DNA of 64,000 nt. Source: Paenibacillus sp. FSL K6-3182. Lineage in GTDB: Bacteria; Bacillota; Bacilli; Paenibacillales; Paenibacillaceae. Position 1 is the first letter of the stretch, and the number at the start of each line of letters is the position of its first letter. Positions 1-9,067 of this stretch are shown here, in pieces. The notes under the pieces are model-generated. The model was not told the DNA's origin. It did no database searches and saw only the letters and a program-made list of their open reading frames with translations. The stretch spans positions 2,971,501 to 3,035,500 of the forward strand of contig NZ_CP150265.1 in NCBI RefSeq assembly GCF_037976325.1, written 5' to 3'. The translations under genes were made by a program, and so were the position numbers.

Positions 1-1
1 G

Positions 2-787
2 CTTCAATTCAGCTTCCATAAGCTGACGCTTAATTCGGAAGGCTACTCGCTTCAATATGTCGGCCTTGAAAATTATCGCAACATCTTTTTCGTTGATGCG
101 TGGTACGTTCGTTCCTTAACGGAAGCCGTTACGGTGATGGCATTAAACGTACCGCTCATTATTTTTTTCAGTTTATTTACAGCCACATTATTGGTGCAGA
201 AATTCAAAGGGAGAATGCTTGCGAGAGCGATCATATTCCTGCCAGTCGTGTTAGCCTCAGGGGTTATAGCTAAGCTTGATAACGGCAATTTTCTAGCTCA
301 AATGATCGGCTCCGCTTCAACCGACATGGAGGGCAACTATTCTGGACTGCGAAGCATTGAGCTAAGGCCGCTGCTCTTCCAAGCTGGTCTTAGCCGGGAC
401 ATTGTGGAGTATTTGACTAGTGCGGTTGATCGAATCTACCAGATCATCAGCTCGTCTGGCGTCCAGATACTCATTTTTTTAGCGGGGCTGCAGTCGATCT
501 CACCTTCTCTTTATGAAGCGGCGAAGATGGAAGGGGCCACAGGTTATGAAGCCTTCTGGAAAATAACATTTCCCATGATTTCGCCGCTCATTCTGACGAA
601 TGTGGTGTATACCATCATCGATTCCTTCTATGACAATAAAATGACGCAAATGATTCAGGACGCAGCTTTTGGTCGATTGGACTTTGGCGTCAGCTCGGCG
701 ATGTCATGGATTTACTTTCTAGTCATCTCGATCATTCTAGTCGTATCGACGTATCTGATTTCGAAGCGTGTATTCTACTATGACTAA
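2..787 (+). CDS. CUT1 sugar ABC transporter permease, MalF/UgpA type (5' partial)
   Basis: Inner-membrane subunit of a binding-protein-dependent sugar importer. The reading frame is open from the left edge, so the N-terminus is outside the window; the first in-window ATG at 134 is internal. The sequence before it (YVGLENYRNIFF) is the usual CUT1 motif preceding the transmembrane core. The EAA loop, which docks onto the ATPase, is clear: SLYEAAKMEGATGYEAFW followed by KITFPMISPL. Several hydrophobic segments follow. The next permease starts 15 bp downstream behind AGGAGG, so the two form the usual heterodimer pair. The binding protein is presumably just upstream, outside the window. No ATPase is visible; CUT1 systems in Bacillota often share MsmX. 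The substrate is unknown, but the NanE-like gene downstream suggests an amino-sugar-related compound (inference). Confidence 0.9.
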   Translation, partial: LQFSFHKLTLNSEGYSLQYVGLENYRNIFFVDAWYVRSLTEAVTVMALNVPLIIFFSLFTATLLVQKFKGRMLARAIIFLPVVLASGVIAKLDNGNFLAQMIGSASTDMEGNYSGLRSIELRPLLFQAGLSRDIVEYLTSAVDRIYQIISSSGVQILIFLAGLQSISPSLYEAAKMEGATGYEAFWKITFPMISPLILTNVVYTIIDSFYDNKMTQMIQDAAFGRLDFGVSSAMSWIYFLVISIILVVSTYLISKRVFYYD

Positions 788-802
788 CAAGGAGGAAGAG
801 AT

Positions 803-1798
803 ATGGAAGCTGAGACGAAGGTGAAAGGCCGCATCTCGGACTCTGCCTTAGTGCGGGCCGCAACGAGCTGGTACGATCGCCATAGCCCAGTTGAAAAAGC
901 GAAGCATTGGCTTTGGATATTCATCCGTACCGTACTCATCGTCGGGATTTGTTTTATCATTTTGTATCCGATCATTACGAAGCTGTCCATCGCGTTGCGC
1001 GACAAGCAGGATATGTTCGATGCAACCGTCGTATGGCTGCCGCGGCATTTTACACTGGATAATATCAAAATCGTCATGGGTTATTTAAAATATTCGGAAT
1101 CCGTCACTAACACGCTGCTGCTTAGCCTTGGGACGTCGCTGCTTCAACTCGCTTCCTGCGCACTGGCTGGTTATGGCTTTGCAAGGCTCAAGTTCCGGGG
1201 CAGCGCCATTTTGTTCGGAGTCGTCATCTTCACCATCGTTGTGCCGCCGCAAACGATTATGGTTCCTACGTATTTGCATTATCGCTTTTTTGATGTGTTT
1301 GGGCTCTATCATCTGTTCACGGGAAAAGATGGCGTGAATCTGCTGGAGAGCTTCTGGCCTTTCTTTATTTCTTCGGGGCTTGCGATGGGCTTGAAAAACG
1401 GTCTGTATATTTATATTTTCCGTCAATTTTTCCGCTCACTGCCGAAGGATTTGGAAGAGGCCGCGTATGTGGACGGAGCGGGCATTCCGGGTACCTTTGC
1501 AAGAGTCATGCTGCCTAATGCTGTACCTGCGATAGCTACGGTCATGCTGTTCTCGTTCATCTGGCAATGGAATGACAGCTACTTTGTAAATCTTTTTGCG
1601 CCAAATTATACCCTTCTAGCAAGAATGCTCGATTTGCTGCCTGGTGCTGTTCGACCCGAATATGTTGGTGGTATTTCTCATACATCTTTATATTTGAACA
1701 CTGGAACACTGCTCGGCATTTTACCGATCTTTATTCTTTATTTATTCGCACAAAGATACTTTGTAGAGAGCATAGAGCGCACAGGATTGGTAGGCTAG
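803..1798 (+). CDS. CUT1 sugar ABC transporter permease, MalG/UgpE type
   Basis: Second membrane subunit of the importer begun upstream. It starts at ATG behind a strong AAGGAGGAAGAG. The N-terminal ~35 residues are cytosolic, followed by about six hydrophobic segments. The EAA loop is LPKDLEEAAYVDGAG with VMLPNAVPAIA after it, fully canonical, so the protein should couple to an ATPase. At 331 aa it is slightly longer than the usual 270-300, because of the N-terminal extension and an insertion in a loop (GLYHLFTGKDGVNLLESF). It is 15 bp from the preceding permease and about 100 bp from nanE, most likely in one transcript. Confidence 0.92.
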   Translation: MEAETKVKGRISDSALVRAATSWYDRHSPVEKAKHWLWIFIRTVLIVGICFIILYPIITKLSIALRDKQDMFDATVVWLPRHFTLDNIKIVMGYLKYSESVTNTLLLSLGTSLLQLASCALAGYGFARLKFRGSAILFGVVIFTIVVPPQTIMVPTYLHYRFFDVFGLYHLFTGKDGVNLLESFWPFFISSGLAMGLKNGLYIYIFRQFFRSLPKDLEEAAYVDGAGIPGTFARVMLPNAVPAIATVMLFSFIWQWNDSYFVNLFAPNYTLLARMLDLLPGAVRPEYVGGISHTSLYLNTGTLLGILPIFILYLFAQRYFVESIERTGLVG

Positions 1799-1840
1799 CG
1801 ATTATTCGGGCAACCGTACTTACGATTGGAGGGTTCTGCA

Positions 1841-1900
1841 ATGAACGATGCCATAGGAGTAGATAGCGAGGGGTTCTTGGATAAGCAGGTGACCCTATGA
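1841..1900 (+). CDS. 19-codon leader ORF coupled to nanE
   Basis: A short ORF (MNDAIGVDSEGFLDKQVTL) starts at ATG 1841, 10 bases after a GGAGGG Shine-Dalgarno. Its TGA overlaps the nanE start as ATGA (1897-1900). nanE has no strong ribosome-binding site of its own, so translation of this ORF probably loads ribosomes onto nanE by termination-reinitiation. The peptide shows no recognisable domain. It could be a leader peptide or the remnant of a larger gene fused or deleted here. The overlap and the ribosome-binding site are seen directly; the coupling is inferred. Confidence 0.5.
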   Translation: MNDAIGVDSEGFLDKQVTL

Positions 1901-2580
1901 TCCCACCATTAATCGCCGGACTAAAAAAAGGATTTATCGTATCCTGTCAGGCGCTTGAGCATGAGCCATTGTACGGCTCCGATATTATGGCTGCGATGGC
2001 AGCGGCAGCGGAATCCGGAGGGGCATCAGCTATTCGTGCCAATACGCCGCAGGATATTGCCGCTATCAAACGCAAATGCAAGATTCCGGTTATCGGACTA
2101 TATAAAAAACATTATCCCGATAGCGATGTCTACATTACTCCAACCTTGCTAGAGGTAGGGGAAGTGATCCGAGCGGGTGCTGATATCGTGGCTATAGACT
2201 GCACTTCCATGCCGAGGCCAAGAAACGAGAAGCTGGATCATGTCATTGCTGCTATTCGCAAAAATTTCCCTAATACGCTGATCATGGCGGATATTTCTAC
2301 TTTTGAGGAAGGCGTATCCGCCATGAAGCTTGGCGTAGATGTCGTCTCTACGACGATGTCGGGTTATACGCCACAAAGTCCGAAGCTGCAAACCCCTGAT
2401 TTTGAGTTGATCGGAAAATTAGCTGCGCTTGGTCAGACACCCGTTTTTGCGGAAGGAAGAATATGGTCGATCGAGGATTGCTTGCGCTGCTTTGACGCTG
2501 GCGCGCACGCTGTCGTAATCGGAACCGCTATTACAAGGCCGCAAGAGGTTGTGAGACGTTTTGTAACGAGCATCAAGTAA
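1897..2580 (+). CDS. nanE: Putative N-acetylmannosamine-6-phosphate 2-epimerase
   Basis: NanE-family TIM-barrel enzyme; the family converts ManNAc-6-phosphate to GlcNAc-6-phosphate in sialic acid and ManNAc breakdown. Family features seen: LIVSCQA-type N-terminus (FIVSCQALEHEPL), SGGASAIRAN, IPVIGLYKKHYP with the barrel lysine, ITPTLLEV, GADIVAIDCT, MADISTFEEG, TTMSGYT, VFAEGRI and GAHAVVIGTAITRP. Length 227 aa is normal. The ATG overlaps the stop of the small upstream ORF. No NagA, NagB, NanA or ROK kinase is present in the window, so the substrate may be a related phosphosugar. It sits between sugar permeases and a DUF4855 gene 18 bp downstream. Confidence 0.88.
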   Translation: MIPPLIAGLKKGFIVSCQALEHEPLYGSDIMAAMAAAAESGGASAIRANTPQDIAAIKRKCKIPVIGLYKKHYPDSDVYITPTLLEVGEVIRAGADIVAIDCTSMPRPRNEKLDHVIAAIRKNFPNTLIMADISTFEEGVSAMKLGVDVVSTTMSGYTPQSPKLQTPDFELIGKLAALGQTPVFAEGRIWSIEDCLRCFDAGAHAVVIGTAITRPQEVVRRFVTSIK

Positions 2581-2598
2581 TGAGTAGGAGGCAGCGAT

Positions 2599-3657
2599 AT
2601 GGAGCGATCGGATAGTGGAGCATTTCTTCGTTCAGGGGAACAAACGGCAGGAATAAACAATCTGATGTTATTTTATAACGGTCATTATAAAAACGATGCG
2701 GGCGTATGGAGGAAAGAGCAATTTATACCCTATATCAGCTACATCGATGCTGAAGGCAAGCCGCTCGAATGGCTGTTTGACGGGGCTTTGTTTCTAGCCA
2801 AGTGGTCTCATTCTTCAAATGGATTTGAAGAATCAGAGGAGCATCCAAACGATGAAAAAGACTGGAAATGGTACTTGGAAAAGACTTTTGCAGAATCAGG
2901 TGAACTGTCAGCATTAAATGAAGCGATGGAGGAAGTTGCTGTAAAATTAGCAGACCCGGAGCATAAAATGAAGGTTGTGCTCATGATTCCCTATCCGGCT
3001 CCGAATCAACAAAACTTTGGAGCAATAAGCGATGACAACAACTCGCTTTGCTTCGATCATACGATTGTTTCTGCAGTCGAAGCGACTCGAAATAAACAAA
3101 AAGCGCTTGAGTGGTATATTGGTCAACTGCTAGAGCGCTGGGAGCGTGCTGACTTGCCCTTTCTCGAGCTGAAGGCGCTCTATTGGATGAATGAAGCAGT
3201 GAATACGAGTGTTCCCTACGAGGAAGGGCTGATTGGCTGGACGGGAGATATGGTTCGCGCGAAAGGGCTGAAATTTTTCTGGATTCCCTATTACAGGGCC
3301 AGCTTGTATTGGAAATGGAAGGAGCTAGGCTTTGACGCAGCAGCAATGCAGCCTAATCACTTTTTTACTAAGACAGGTGAATCGAGAGTCGGTATCGCAG
3401 CCAATATGGCCAAACAAGCCGGCATGGGCGTAGAGATCGAGGTCGATTCTCGGGTTTTTGAAAGCGATGGCGATTTCCGCGCAAAATATGAGAATTATTT
3501 GGCAGGCGGCGCAAGGTATGGTTATAGCGGGGAAGTATTTAAAGGTTATTATCAAGACGTCAAGCTGCTCTTTGATGCAGCATATGCGGAGGAGCCGGAA
3601 AAAAGGGATATTTATGATTTGACCTATCAATTTATAAAGGGGCGTTATAAACGATGA
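2599..3657 (+). CDS. DUF4855 family protein
   Basis: A 352-aa protein that resembles the DUF4855 family, common in Paenibacillus and in Bacteroidetes polysaccharide loci, with unknown function. Features include an N-terminal LMLFYNGHYKND, then FIPYISYID and WLFDGALFLAK, the signature of that family, and aromatic-rich blocks GLKFFWIPYYRASLYWKW and MQPNHFF that would fit a TIM-barrel glycosidase-like fold. There is no signal peptide, so it is probably cytosolic. It starts at ATG behind AGGAGG and overlaps the next gene by four bases (ATGA), so it is translationally coupled to the oxidoreductase. A sugar hydrolase or lyase role is inferred from context only. Confidence 0.65.
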   Translation: MERSDSGAFLRSGEQTAGINNLMLFYNGHYKNDAGVWRKEQFIPYISYIDAEGKPLEWLFDGALFLAKWSHSSNGFEESEEHPNDEKDWKWYLEKTFAESGELSALNEAMEEVAVKLADPEHKMKVVLMIPYPAPNQQNFGAISDDNNSLCFDHTIVSAVEATRNKQKALEWYIGQLLERWERADLPFLELKALYWMNEAVNTSVPYEEGLIGWTGDMVRAKGLKFFWIPYYRASLYWKWKELGFDAAAMQPNHFFTKTGESRVGIAANMAKQAGMGVEIEVDSRVFESDGDFRAKYENYLAGGARYGYSGEVFKGYYQDVKLLFDAAYAEEPEKRDIYDLTYQFIKGRYKR

Positions 3658-4715
3658 CAAAAGTGAATATTGGCGTGATCGGGGCAGGCTCTATTTCGGA
3701 GGTTCATCTGAATGCGTATGCAGGCAATCCAGAAGTTAACCTTTATGCCATATGTGATTTAAACGAAGAGCGCGCCCAAAACAAAGCAAGTAGATTTGGC
3801 GCGCAGAAGGTGTTCACGGACTACCGCGAGCTGCTTGCTGATCCAGCAATCGATGCAGTAAGCATTTGCACATGGAACAACTCGCATGCTGAAATTAGCA
3901 TTGCTGCTGTAGAGGCCGGCAAGCATGTGCTCGTGGAGAAGCCGCTTTGCAAAACCGTTGCAGAAGCGGAGCGGGTAGAGCAAGCGGTGAAAAATAGCGG
4001 CAAGGTTTTGCAGGTTGGTTTCGTGAGGCGCTACGGCTCGAATACGGACGTTTTGCAGCGTTTCATCAGTGCAGGTGAGCTTGGCAGCATTTATTATGCA
4101 AAGGCGACTTGTTTGCGAAGGTTAGGGAACCCAGGCGGTTGGTTCTCTGACAAGGAGCGTTCGGGCGGGGGACCTTTAATCGATCTTGGCGTACACATCA
4201 TTGATTTATGCTGGTACTTAATGGGCAAGCCGAAAGTAAAGTCGATCAGCGGCAATACTTATCGTCAGCTAGGGAATCGGGCAAATGTCCAAAATCTATC
4301 GTTTTACAAAGCATCCGACTATGATTCCAGCAAAAACACCGTTGAGGATCTGGCAAACGCGCTTATCCGTTTCGACAACGGGGCATCACTTTTGGTGGAT
4401 GTAAGCTTTACGCTGCATGCCAAAAAGGATGAGATTACCGTCAAAATTTTTGGTGACAAGGGCGGCGCCGAAATCGAGCCGGAGCTGTTCATCGTTGCAG
4501 AGAAACATGATACGATTCTGAACATTACGCCTCAGGTTGACCAGCTAGGCTTTGATTTCGCCAGCGGATTCCAAAATGAAATCAACCATTTCATCGACAG
4601 CTGCCTCGGACGAAAAGAGACATTAAGTCCAGTGCAAGATGGTCTTGAAGTGATGAAAATGCTGTGCGGCATATACGAATCAGCAGAGAAAGGTGAAGAA
4701 ATTCAATTCAGCTGA
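3654..4715 (+). CDS. Gfo/Idh/MocA family NAD(P)-dependent oxidoreductase
   Basis: Sugar or inositol dehydrogenase-like enzyme of 353 aa. The N-terminal Rossmann fold shows IGVIGAGSISEVHL; the catalytic-region EKP motif is at residues 95-97; the C-terminal domain carries GGGPLIDLGVHIIDL with the conserved Asp and His. Family members oxidise or reduce a sugar hydroxyl, often as the first step in opening a glycosidic bond or in epimerisation. The ATG overlaps the DUF4855 stop, which suggests a shared substrate. A terminator follows immediately, closing this transcript. A second paralogue lies at 8071 in the same cluster. Confidence 0.88.
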   Translation: MTKVNIGVIGAGSISEVHLNAYAGNPEVNLYAICDLNEERAQNKASRFGAQKVFTDYRELLADPAIDAVSICTWNNSHAEISIAAVEAGKHVLVEKPLCKTVAEAERVEQAVKNSGKVLQVGFVRRYGSNTDVLQRFISAGELGSIYYAKATCLRRLGNPGGWFSDKERSGGGPLIDLGVHIIDLCWYLMGKPKVKSISGNTYRQLGNRANVQNLSFYKASDYDSSKNTVEDLANALIRFDNGASLLVDVSFTLHAKKDEITVKIFGDKGGAEIEPELFIVAEKHDTILNITPQVDQLGFDFASGFQNEINHFIDSCLGRKETLSPVQDGLEVMKMLCGIYESAEKGEEIQFS

Positions 4716-4731
4716 GCTTTAAAGGATTATT

Positions 4732-4774
4732 AAAAATGCTGTTCCATCGGGCAAGCCTAGGAACAGCATTTTTA
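4732..4774 (+). terminator. Rho-independent terminator of the permease-nanE-oxidoreductase transcript
   Basis: A perfect 14-bp inverted repeat: AAAAATGCTGTTCC at 4732-4745 and GGAACAGCATTTTT at 4760-4773, ending in a U tract. It lies 17 bp after the oxidoreductase stop and before the convergent DUF4127 gene. The leading A tract means it could also work for the opposing gene. Confidence 0.85.
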
Positions 4775-4805
4775 TATCTGATGTTGATCGCTTGCGAGCG
4801 CTGTG

Positions 4806-6344
4806 CTATAAGGATAAATCGACTTCAAACATGCGATTCCAAGGGAGATAGGCTTTTAATTCGTCGATTCTGCCCTCAGCGAGTTCAGCTAAATAATCAT
4901 TGCAGAAGCGCTGCAGCTTTTGGGTGATGAGCTGAGATACATGCTCTTTAACTTGGCTCACATCAAAGTAGTTGGCTCCGAGCTCTGGCAGTTGATGAGC
5001 GACTTCCTGTCTTACGATCGTTTGATAACCCCAATCTTCAATCAAACGATAGAGCATGAAATGCTCGCTCATCAGTGTGCTTGATTCTTGGTTATTACTT
5101 TGTTGGCGATAGTAGGAAGCTACGATGGCATGCGCTATCACCGTTCCGAGTGTATTGCCGGACGTATTCCAGCCAGCGTAAGCGGAGAGGCGGGAAATTA
5201 GGTTTTTCTTGGATAACAGTTTTAAGAGACTATTATCGGCGCCATTGCATGAAGCGACATCAGCCAGTGCGACCATGCAGCCTTTATTAGCTATCGCTTC
5301 AATCGCCGTAACGAATTCAGCTATATGCACCTCAGAGAAGTAGGAACGGTGACGATCCCGGTATAAATTTGGTGATTCAGCTGCATCATGCGAAGACACT
5401 GGAGGAGAATGTACCATGAGTACAAAATCGGCTGTCATCGAGGAATCACCCATGAAGGCGCCTCCTGAAGTTAAGTGAGATTTTATGCTTTCATTCAGAC
5501 TGCGATCCTCGTATTTCGGAATGATCGTTGGCCCAAGTGTCGAGGAGTAACGAACAAAAACCTCAGGTTGATATTTTTTGATCGTGCAAAACACCTTGGC
5601 GAATAAGATGTTTCCTATTTCGTCAGCACCAGGGTAAATAAGCACATTATCCATGAGATTGTACTGCTCTACCGAGATAAGAAGCTTGCGCTGCTCCATC
5701 GGACTGAAGCCGTATTTCGAATTATCGTCCAGAGGAATAACAAGATGATCAATGATGCCGGATTGTACGAGCGTGATCATATGTTCATTTACTTGTGAGT
5801 TCGTTTCTCTGCGCTGTAGAAAGTCATTTAGAATGGCGCTTGGTATAGAACTATGAAGCTGAAGCCATTCGTTTTGTTCATCATCGTTCAGCAGCTCGGA
5901 GGTCTGCTTGTCTTTTAACCAGCCATAGCGATAAATCGAGTGTCCATAATGCGCGTAATAATCAGGTTCCTCGTCACTGCTGTTGTAAGCTGGGGCTCTC
6001 ATAATTAAATTGAACGCATAAATGCGAAGTGCCGGATTGCGCTGCTTCAGCTGCTCAAGCAGTTGGAGATGTTCCATGCATGCTTGAAGCGATAATTGAT
6101 GCAGACGGGAAGGAACAATGCCGCCGTAAACGAGCATATCAACGGAAAGTATCAAATAGTCTGCATTAGCAGCTTGCTGCAACAGCCAGTCATGTACCCC
6201 TTCATAGCGGGCAGGCTGTTTCTTTCTTCCGAGCAATTCTAGTGGCGGAGCGACGAGCGAGAGATCGCTGATTGCAGCTATCATTTGTGGGAATTTTGCA
6301 TTGCAAGGACGTTCGTCTAGCGGAAGGTAAACGACTTTACTCAT
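4806..6344 (-). CDS. DUF4127 family protein
   Basis: A 512-aa protein matching DUF4127, a family of unknown function found in Bacillota. The hallmark N-terminus VVYLPLDERPCNAKFP is present, followed by ADYLILSVDMLVYGG with IVPSR after it, then PLDDNSKYG and PGADEIG; these acidic clusters could bind metal or sugar. It has no signal peptide or membrane segment. It starts at ATG behind GGAGGT. It is transcribed against the two sugar gene blocks that flank it, converging on one and diverging from the other, so it is probably expressed separately but belongs to the same locus. A role in sugar catabolism is inferred. Confidence 0.75.
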   Translation of the reverse strand: MSKVVYLPLDERPCNAKFPQMIAAISDLSLVAPPLELLGRKKQPARYEGVHDWLLQQAANADYLILSVDMLVYGGIVPSRLHQLSLQACMEHLQLLEQLKQRNPALRIYAFNLIMRAPAYNSSDEEPDYYAHYGHSIYRYGWLKDKQTSELLNDDEQNEWLQLHSSIPSAILNDFLQRRETNSQVNEHMITLVQSGIIDHLVIPLDDNSKYGFSPMEQRKLLISVEQYNLMDNVLIYPGADEIGNILFAKVFCTIKKYQPEVFVRYSSTLGPTIIPKYEDRSLNESIKSHLTSGGAFMGDSSMTADFVLMVHSPPVSSHDAAESPNLYRDRHRSYFSEVHIAEFVTAIEAIANKGCMVALADVASCNGADNSLLKLLSKKNLISRLSAYAGWNTSGNTLGTVIAHAIVASYYRQQSNNQESSTLMSEHFMLYRLIEDWGYQTIVRQEVAHQLPELGANYFDVSQVKEHVSQLITQKLQRFCNDYLAELAEGRIDELKAYLPWNRMFEVDLSL

Positions 6345-6384
6345 ACAATGACCTCCATTTATGGATAAATGATGAATTACACCT

Positions 6385-6390
6385 ATTATA
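6385..6390 (-). promoter_or_regulatory. -10 element for the DUF4127 gene
   Basis: On the minus strand TATAAT occurs at 6390-6385, about 40 bases before the DUF4127 start and its GGAGGT. I see no convincing -35 hexamer, so this is a partial prediction. The 313-base divergent interval 6345-6657 is otherwise AT-rich, with A and T tracts around 6415-6440 and 6575-6595, and shows no other gene. Confidence 0.4.
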
Positions 6391-6615
6391 CATCAAGCAG
6401 AGTGTATGGAATATTTTTTTATAAAAAAAATTTAAAAAGGATTTTTTCTCTAAAATGGTCATAAAAATTGGATTATGAGATCTCACATCAGCTATTGGAT
6501 GATCATTTATGAGGCGTGGTCTCGTTTTACTAGAAAAGTCGTAATTGTGATGATTGGAGGATTTATTCTAAAAATTTAAAATAAATAAAAAAATATTCCG
6601 TTATCAATTAATAGG

Positions 6616-6624
6616 TGGTACACT
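6616..6624 (+). promoter_or_regulatory. Extended -10 promoter for the TIM-barrel/oxidoreductase operon
   Basis: TGGTACACT at 6616-6624 has the TGn extension plus TACACT (4/6 to TATAAT). The -35 region is weak. The predicted start near 6631 leaves a leader of under 30 bases before the TTG start at 6658, with AAAGGAGGT at 6641-6649. Confidence 0.35.
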
Positions 6625-6657
6625 ACAAGTGAAATTGGAAAAAGGAGGTATAACTGG

Positions 6658-8025
6658 TTGTCTACGTTGTTTAAGGACTCATTTCGCAACCAAGCCGTTT
6701 CTGGTCCTAGCATCCAGATTGATCCCTCATTTCCCTATTATCAGCAAAGGTCGCCAGAGAGTATTGTTGAAGAAATTATGCTTGCAGGGTATCAAAGCGT
6801 CCATTATTTTGTTGTAAATGAACATGTCATTCAGAAGGAGTTGCTGCTTGCCTTCCGTCAAAATGGAATTCCGGTGTGGGCGATGGTGATAGGAAACGGT
6901 ACCTTCTCTACCGACAGGTTTCCAGAAGAATGGCCTTCTTGGCAGATGAAGCTGCTTAAGGAGCCGAATGACGGCTTCTGGCGATTGTCGCCATTTAGTG
7001 AAGGCTACGTGCAGTGGAAAAAATCAGCGATGGCTAAGCTTGTGACGGAGTATCCTTTCGACGGGATAGAAATTGCCGAGCCGTATTTTCCAGAGTGGGG
7101 CGGGATTGAGAGAGGGGTTTACGGTGATGTTGGGCCGCTTGCTCAGTCGGCGTTCCGAGCACGTTACGGCGTAGATATGCCTGATTTTACAAATGCAGCT
7201 GCTCCTAACTATTACCTTCGGGATGTTCAAACCTACAACAAGTGGATCGAGTTCCGTGTAGAAGCAGTCAATGGCTTTATAAATGAAATGATAAATGGAG
7301 AAGGAGGCGTTCGTGAGGTTAGGCCAGATATCGTTGTTGCCACTTGGTCGCTTGCGATTAATGCAGGACAGGATAGCGTCGAACGACTCCGTGAAGACCA
7401 AGGCCTTGATGCTCCATCGATGATTGAAAAGGTAAACCCGGATATCCATTTCTTGCAAACGCATTGGCCCGATTGGCTGCGTGGAGATCTGCCAGCTGAT
7501 TACGTAAAAGGCTACCAGCCTTTTGTCGATCAGATTAAGGAGCGATTTCCCGAGCTGCCATTAGCCGTTCAGGCGGATATCGGTTCTGCACAACCAATGA
7601 TTAAAAGCGGGGAATGGCTGGAGACATTCAGTCAAACGGCTTTTGCGCTCGGCTATGCATCTTGGACAGCTTATGAGTATCATACAGGCGGTTATATGTA
7701 TGATCATAAGCCGTTTCCCATGCTTACTGAACGGAGAAGCAGAAACGAAATTGTGATTTCATTCAACAAACGAATTGACGAACACTCGGCTATGAATGAT
7801 TCCTGCTACAAGCTTTGGAATAACGGCGCTTCTATTTCTCTGGTATGGGATAGTATAGCGGTTGATGGAAATAGAGTTATTCTTCGTTCGGAACAGCTGC
7901 CGGCAGCTTCATTTGTGCTAGAGCTAAGTGATATTCGTGATACGCCGGAGAGTTGGTTGTTTAAGGATAGACCCGCAAATGTGATTCCAAATGGTACGAG
8001 ATTGTCCATTCTAGGAGTTTATTGA
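6658..8025 (+). CDS. Putative TIM-barrel glycosidase-like protein
   Basis: A 455-aa protein I cannot assign to a named family. It starts at TTG behind an ideal AAAGGAGGT with eight-base spacing; no ATG fits better. It shows the layout of a (beta/alpha)8 barrel: SIVEEIMLAGYQSVHYFVVN near the N-terminus, IPVWAMVIG, FDGIEIAEPYFPEWGG with adjacent acids near residue 140, IVVATWSLAINAG, and FALGYASWTAYEYHTGG. The C-terminal ~90 residues look like a small beta domain. It has no signal peptide. It is first in an operon with an oxidoreductase, an isomerase, a PhnP-like hydrolase and an ADP-ribosylglycohydrolase, so an intracellular carbohydrate-acting role is likely but inferred. Confidence 0.55.
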   Translation: MSTLFKDSFRNQAVSGPSIQIDPSFPYYQQRSPESIVEEIMLAGYQSVHYFVVNEHVIQKELLLAFRQNGIPVWAMVIGNGTFSTDRFPEEWPSWQMKLLKEPNDGFWRLSPFSEGYVQWKKSAMAKLVTEYPFDGIEIAEPYFPEWGGIERGVYGDVGPLAQSAFRARYGVDMPDFTNAAAPNYYLRDVQTYNKWIEFRVEAVNGFINEMINGEGGVREVRPDIVVATWSLAINAGQDSVERLREDQGLDAPSMIEKVNPDIHFLQTHWPDWLRGDLPADYVKGYQPFVDQIKERFPELPLAVQADIGSAQPMIKSGEWLETFSQTAFALGYASWTAYEYHTGGYMYDHKPFPMLTERRSRNEIVISFNKRIDEHSAMNDSCYKLWNNGASISLVWDSIAVDGNRVILRSEQLPAASFVLELSDIRDTPESWLFKDRPANVIPNGTRLSILGVY

Positions 8026-8070
8026 GCAAGAGCGCTGCAATCATTACTCATGGGGAGTGAAGATGAATAT

Positions 8071-9030
8071 ATGCAAAATATTCATATTGGTTTTATAGGT
8101 ACTGGCGGTATCGCACAGCTTCATGCTGGTCAGATGCAAGCGCTGGAAGGCGTGGAAATCGTTGCAGTGGCAGACCCAAATGAACAGTCTGCTCTGCAGT
8201 TTCTATCCACATTCCATTTGACCAATACCCGACGATACGCATGCCATAAAGAAATGCTCGAAGAAGGCGGTTTGGATGCCGTTATTATATGCTCACCGCA
8301 TACTTTGCATTTTGCCCAAGCACTTGATGTATTGAATGCAGGCTGCCATGTCTTGATTGAGAAGCCGATGACCTGCACCTCCCAAGAAGCTGAACAATTA
8401 ATAAACGCTGCAGAGGCAAATTCGAGGCTGCTTCAGGTTTCCTACCAAAGGCATTTCCAACCGGAGTTCATCTTTATTCGCCAAGCGATAGCAGATGGCG
8501 TAATAGGCAAACTAAGCTCGATTAACGCAACGCTCTATCAGGATTGGAAACGAAGCCAAACAGGCACATGGCGACAAAATGCTGCGCTTTCTGGAGGCGG
8601 TATGCTAATGGATTCAGGCAGCCATATTATTGACGTTCTGTTATGGACGACAGGCCTTACACCGCTTGAGGTGAAGTCGACCCTTAGCAGCTATGGTGCA
8701 CCGGTGGAAATCGATTCTTTTACGAGCATCACCTTTGAAGAGGGTGCCATTGCTGCGCTGAACATTATTGGTTATGTACCGGGCTATAAGGAGTTTTATT
8801 CCTTCTGCGGCGATTTAGGCGTTATCTATCTCGAGAATGGCAGAATTGAGATTTCAACCTATAAGGATGGCGTTCTGCCAGTTCAGCTGCCAGCTCAAAG
8901 CACGAATCAGGATAAAAGCTTCATTGACGCGATCAGAGGAGAACATGAAATATTGGTATCGGGAGAATATGCTAGGAAGGTTATCCAATTGACTGAAGCA
9001 ATATATCGTTCAGCAGACTATCAAGTTTGA
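8071..9030 (+). CDS. Gfo/Idh/MocA family NAD(P)-dependent oxidoreductase (second paralogue)
   Basis: Rossmann N-terminus IHIGFIGTGGIAQLHAGQM, then CSPHTLHFAQAL, VLIEKPMTC with the conserved EKP, and GGGMLMDSGSHIIDVLLW in the C-terminal domain. At 319 aa it is at the short end of the family. The frame extends to ATG 8050, but that start has no ribosome-binding site; ATG 8071 has GGGGAGTG about 11 bases upstream and gives the normal N-terminus, so I chose it. It differs clearly from the paralogue at 3654, so the cluster probably has two distinct redox steps, or one oxidation and one reduction. Confidence 0.85.
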   Translation: MQNIHIGFIGTGGIAQLHAGQMQALEGVEIVAVADPNEQSALQFLSTFHLTNTRRYACHKEMLEEGGLDAVIICSPHTLHFAQALDVLNAGCHVLIEKPMTCTSQEAEQLINAAEANSRLLQVSYQRHFQPEFIFIRQAIADGVIGKLSSINATLYQDWKRSQTGTWRQNAALSGGGMLMDSGSHIIDVLLWTTGLTPLEVKSTLSSYGAPVEIDSFTSITFEEGAIAALNIIGYVPGYKEFYSFCGDLGVIYLENGRIEISTYKDGVLPVQLPAQSTNQDKSFIDAIRGEHEILVSGEYARKVIQLTEAIYRSADYQV

Positions 9031-9067
9031 TTTGGCACTTCTAATTTCCATGAGGAGCGTGATTGGT

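Noticed and set aside
6613..6626. T-box-like GGTGGTACAC before the barrel-protein gene
   Set aside because: No terminator or antiterminator follows and the match ends after GGTGGTAC; better read as an extended -10.
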